From positions 1 to 7,536 of the forward strand of contig CALPPP020000054.1 in assembly GCA_943325485.2 (NCBI GenBank): DNA of 7,536 bases. Reading direction: 5' to 3'. This stretch comes from Rickettsia typhi. GTDB taxonomy: Bacteria > Pseudomonadota > Gammaproteobacteria > Burkholderiales > Burkholderiaceae_C. The translations under genes and the position numbers were made by a program. Below are positions 6,800-7,536 of this stretch, in pieces. The number at the start of each line of letters is the position of its first letter. The stretch's first letter is position 1. The notes under the pieces were generated by a model that saw only the letters and a list, made by a program, of their open reading frames with translations, did not search any database and was not told the DNA's origin.

Positions 6800-6999
6800 A
6801 GATAAAGCCCTGCCAAGAGGCGGGCGCTCCGTTCAAAGGTTGGAAAAAAACATCAACCTTCAAACAAAGCAAGCCAATAAATGAATGTTGGCGTGGTTCA
6901 ACTCTATGAACCCAAGGTGAGAGGCAGATGTAGCAAGTGGGTCTGTAACCCAACAACAGACATTGTCGCACGGATAAGGGTCAACCCTGAGAAAAATTT
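6800..6999. other. Gap between helicase and orn with several short dyads; probable helicase promoter/leader
   Basis: No gene is supported in these 200 bp. Because the helicase and orn both read on the minus strand, this is the leader of the helicase gene and the trailer of orn. Short inverted repeats are visible: AAGGTTG (6836-6842) with CAACCTT (6854-6860), which would fold in the helicase leader about 40 nt before its start; GGTTCA (6895-6900) with TGAACC (6907-6912); TGGGT (6938-6942) with ACCCA (6948-6952); and AGGGT (6977-6981) with ACCCT (6984-6988). None is followed by a T-run on the minus strand, so I call no orn terminator. I found no good -35/-10 pair. Confidence 0.5.
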
Positions 7000-7536
7000 T
7001 TAAAGCTTCAAAAAATGTTCTCGGTAATGCACCAACTCATCAATCGATTCATGCACATCGGCCAAGGCCGTATGGCTTTGTTGCTTCTTGAAAGAGGCAT
7101 ACACCTGCGGCTTCCATCGTTTGGAAAGTTCTTTGAGTGTGCTGACATCCAAATTTCGATAGTGAAACCAAGCTTCGAATTTGGGCATGTACTTGACCAA
7201 AAAACGCCTGTCTTGGCTGATGGTATTGCCGCACATGGGCGACACACCTTTAGAAACATACAGTTTCATAAATGCAATGAGTTGCTCTTGCACTTGCGCT
7301 TCATCAAAAGTGGAGGCTTTGACTTTGTCGATCAACCCGCTTTTACCGTGCGTCCCTTTGTTCCACGCGTCCATGCCATTGAGGACAGCGTCGGATTGGT
7401 GCAGCACCCACACAGCACTTTCTTTGCGGGGCGTCAGATGCGGCCCCGTCACCACCACCGCAATTTCCAAAAGCTTGTCTTTTTCGGGGTCAAGGCCAGA
7501 CATCTCGCAGTCCAACCAGACAAGGTTTTCATCGGA
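7000..7536 (-). CDS. orn: Oligoribonuclease (DEDDh 3'-5' exoribonuclease), 5' end outside window
   Basis: Orn degrades 2-5 nt RNAs and linear dinucleotides such as pGpG, finishing mRNA decay and cyclic-di-GMP breakdown in the cytoplasm. The visible 178 residues run from [16 protein letters not shown] to the TAA at 7002-7000. The DEDDh exonuclease residues are all visible: D9 and E11 (WLDCEM), D109 in [12 protein letters not shown], and H155 with D160 in [24 protein letters not shown] and the C-terminal [13 protein letters not shown] are typical Orn segments. Family members usually start only a few residues before this WxDxEM motif, so perhaps five to ten residues are missing. The TTG at 7515, inside the motif, is not a credible start, and the ATG visible at 7532 is out of frame. 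It lies 200 bp upstream of the helicase in the same direction, and both work on RNA. No terminator is obvious after the stop. Confidence 0.96.
   Translation of the reverse strand, partial: SDENLVWLDCEMSGLDPEKDKLLEIAVVVTGPHLTPRKESAVWVLHQSDAVLNGMDAWNKGTHGKSGLIDKVKASTFDEAQVQEQLIAFMKLYVSKGVSPMCGNTISQDRRFLVKYMPKFEAWFHYRNLDVSTLKELSKRWKPQVYASFKKQQSHTALADVHESIDELVHYREHFLKL

Noticed and set aside
5376..6884. Several plus-strand ORFs of 65-111 codons across the helicase gene
   Set aside because: They are shadows of the helicase frame, with low-complexity, non-family translations.
6977..7001. Intrinsic terminator after orn
   Set aside because: The AGGGT/ACCCT dyad leaves almost no loop, and the A/T tract lies on the wrong side of it for the minus strand.
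7000..7515. Complete 171-residue Orn starting at TTG 7515
   Set aside because: The TTG is the Leu of the conserved W-L-D-x-E motif. The frame stays open to the window edge, so the gene is 5'-truncated by the window.

Overview
The window looks chromosomal and is most consistent with a betaproteobacterium of the order Burkholderiales, probably Comamonadaceae-like. This is an inference from protein style (RhlE-like helicase with a long insert and a basic Gly/Arg tail, an Orn neighbour, a bactofilin) and from a moderate GC content; no 16S or other marker gene is present. Six protein genes are visible. Four are complete and two run off the window ends. I saw no tRNA, rRNA, CRISPR array, insertion sequence or integrase.

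Left end (1-307, minus strand): the N-terminal part of a bactofilin, a polymer-forming cytoskeletal protein. Its start is divergent from the next operon. Between them, 308-688 is a gene-free, very AT-rich stretch (about 20% GC over 361-540 by my count, about 8% over 421-480). It carries a perfect 20-bp palindrome at 518-537 and a hairpin followed by eight T at 566-602. This is the likely control region of the operon.

Centre (689-5279, plus strand): a compact three-gene type I secretion operon encoding a TolC/LapE-like outer-membrane channel, a LapB/LssB-type inner-membrane ABC exporter with a degenerate (non-peptidase) C39-like N-terminal domain, and an HlyD/LapC-like membrane-fusion protein. 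Both junctions are 4-nt ATGA overlaps, so translation is probably coupled. Together the three proteins would span both membranes and export an unfolded protein, usually a large RTX or repeat adhesin, in one step. No substrate gene, LapD/LapG-like regulator or calcium-binding repeat protein lies in the window, so the cargo is unknown.

Right part (5294-7536, minus strand): an RhlE-like DEAD-box RNA helicase, then a 200-bp gap (6800-6999) with several short dyads, then the 3' portion of oligoribonuclease (orn). Both act in RNA metabolism and point the same way. The helicase converges on the secretion operon with only 14 nt between stop codons. A strong hairpin at 5247-5287, embedded in the last codons of the HlyD gene, folds best in the helicase-strand RNA and is the probable terminator there.

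Most of the window is ordinary and recognisable. The least explained parts are the 381-bp AT-rich leader and the missing secretion substrate.
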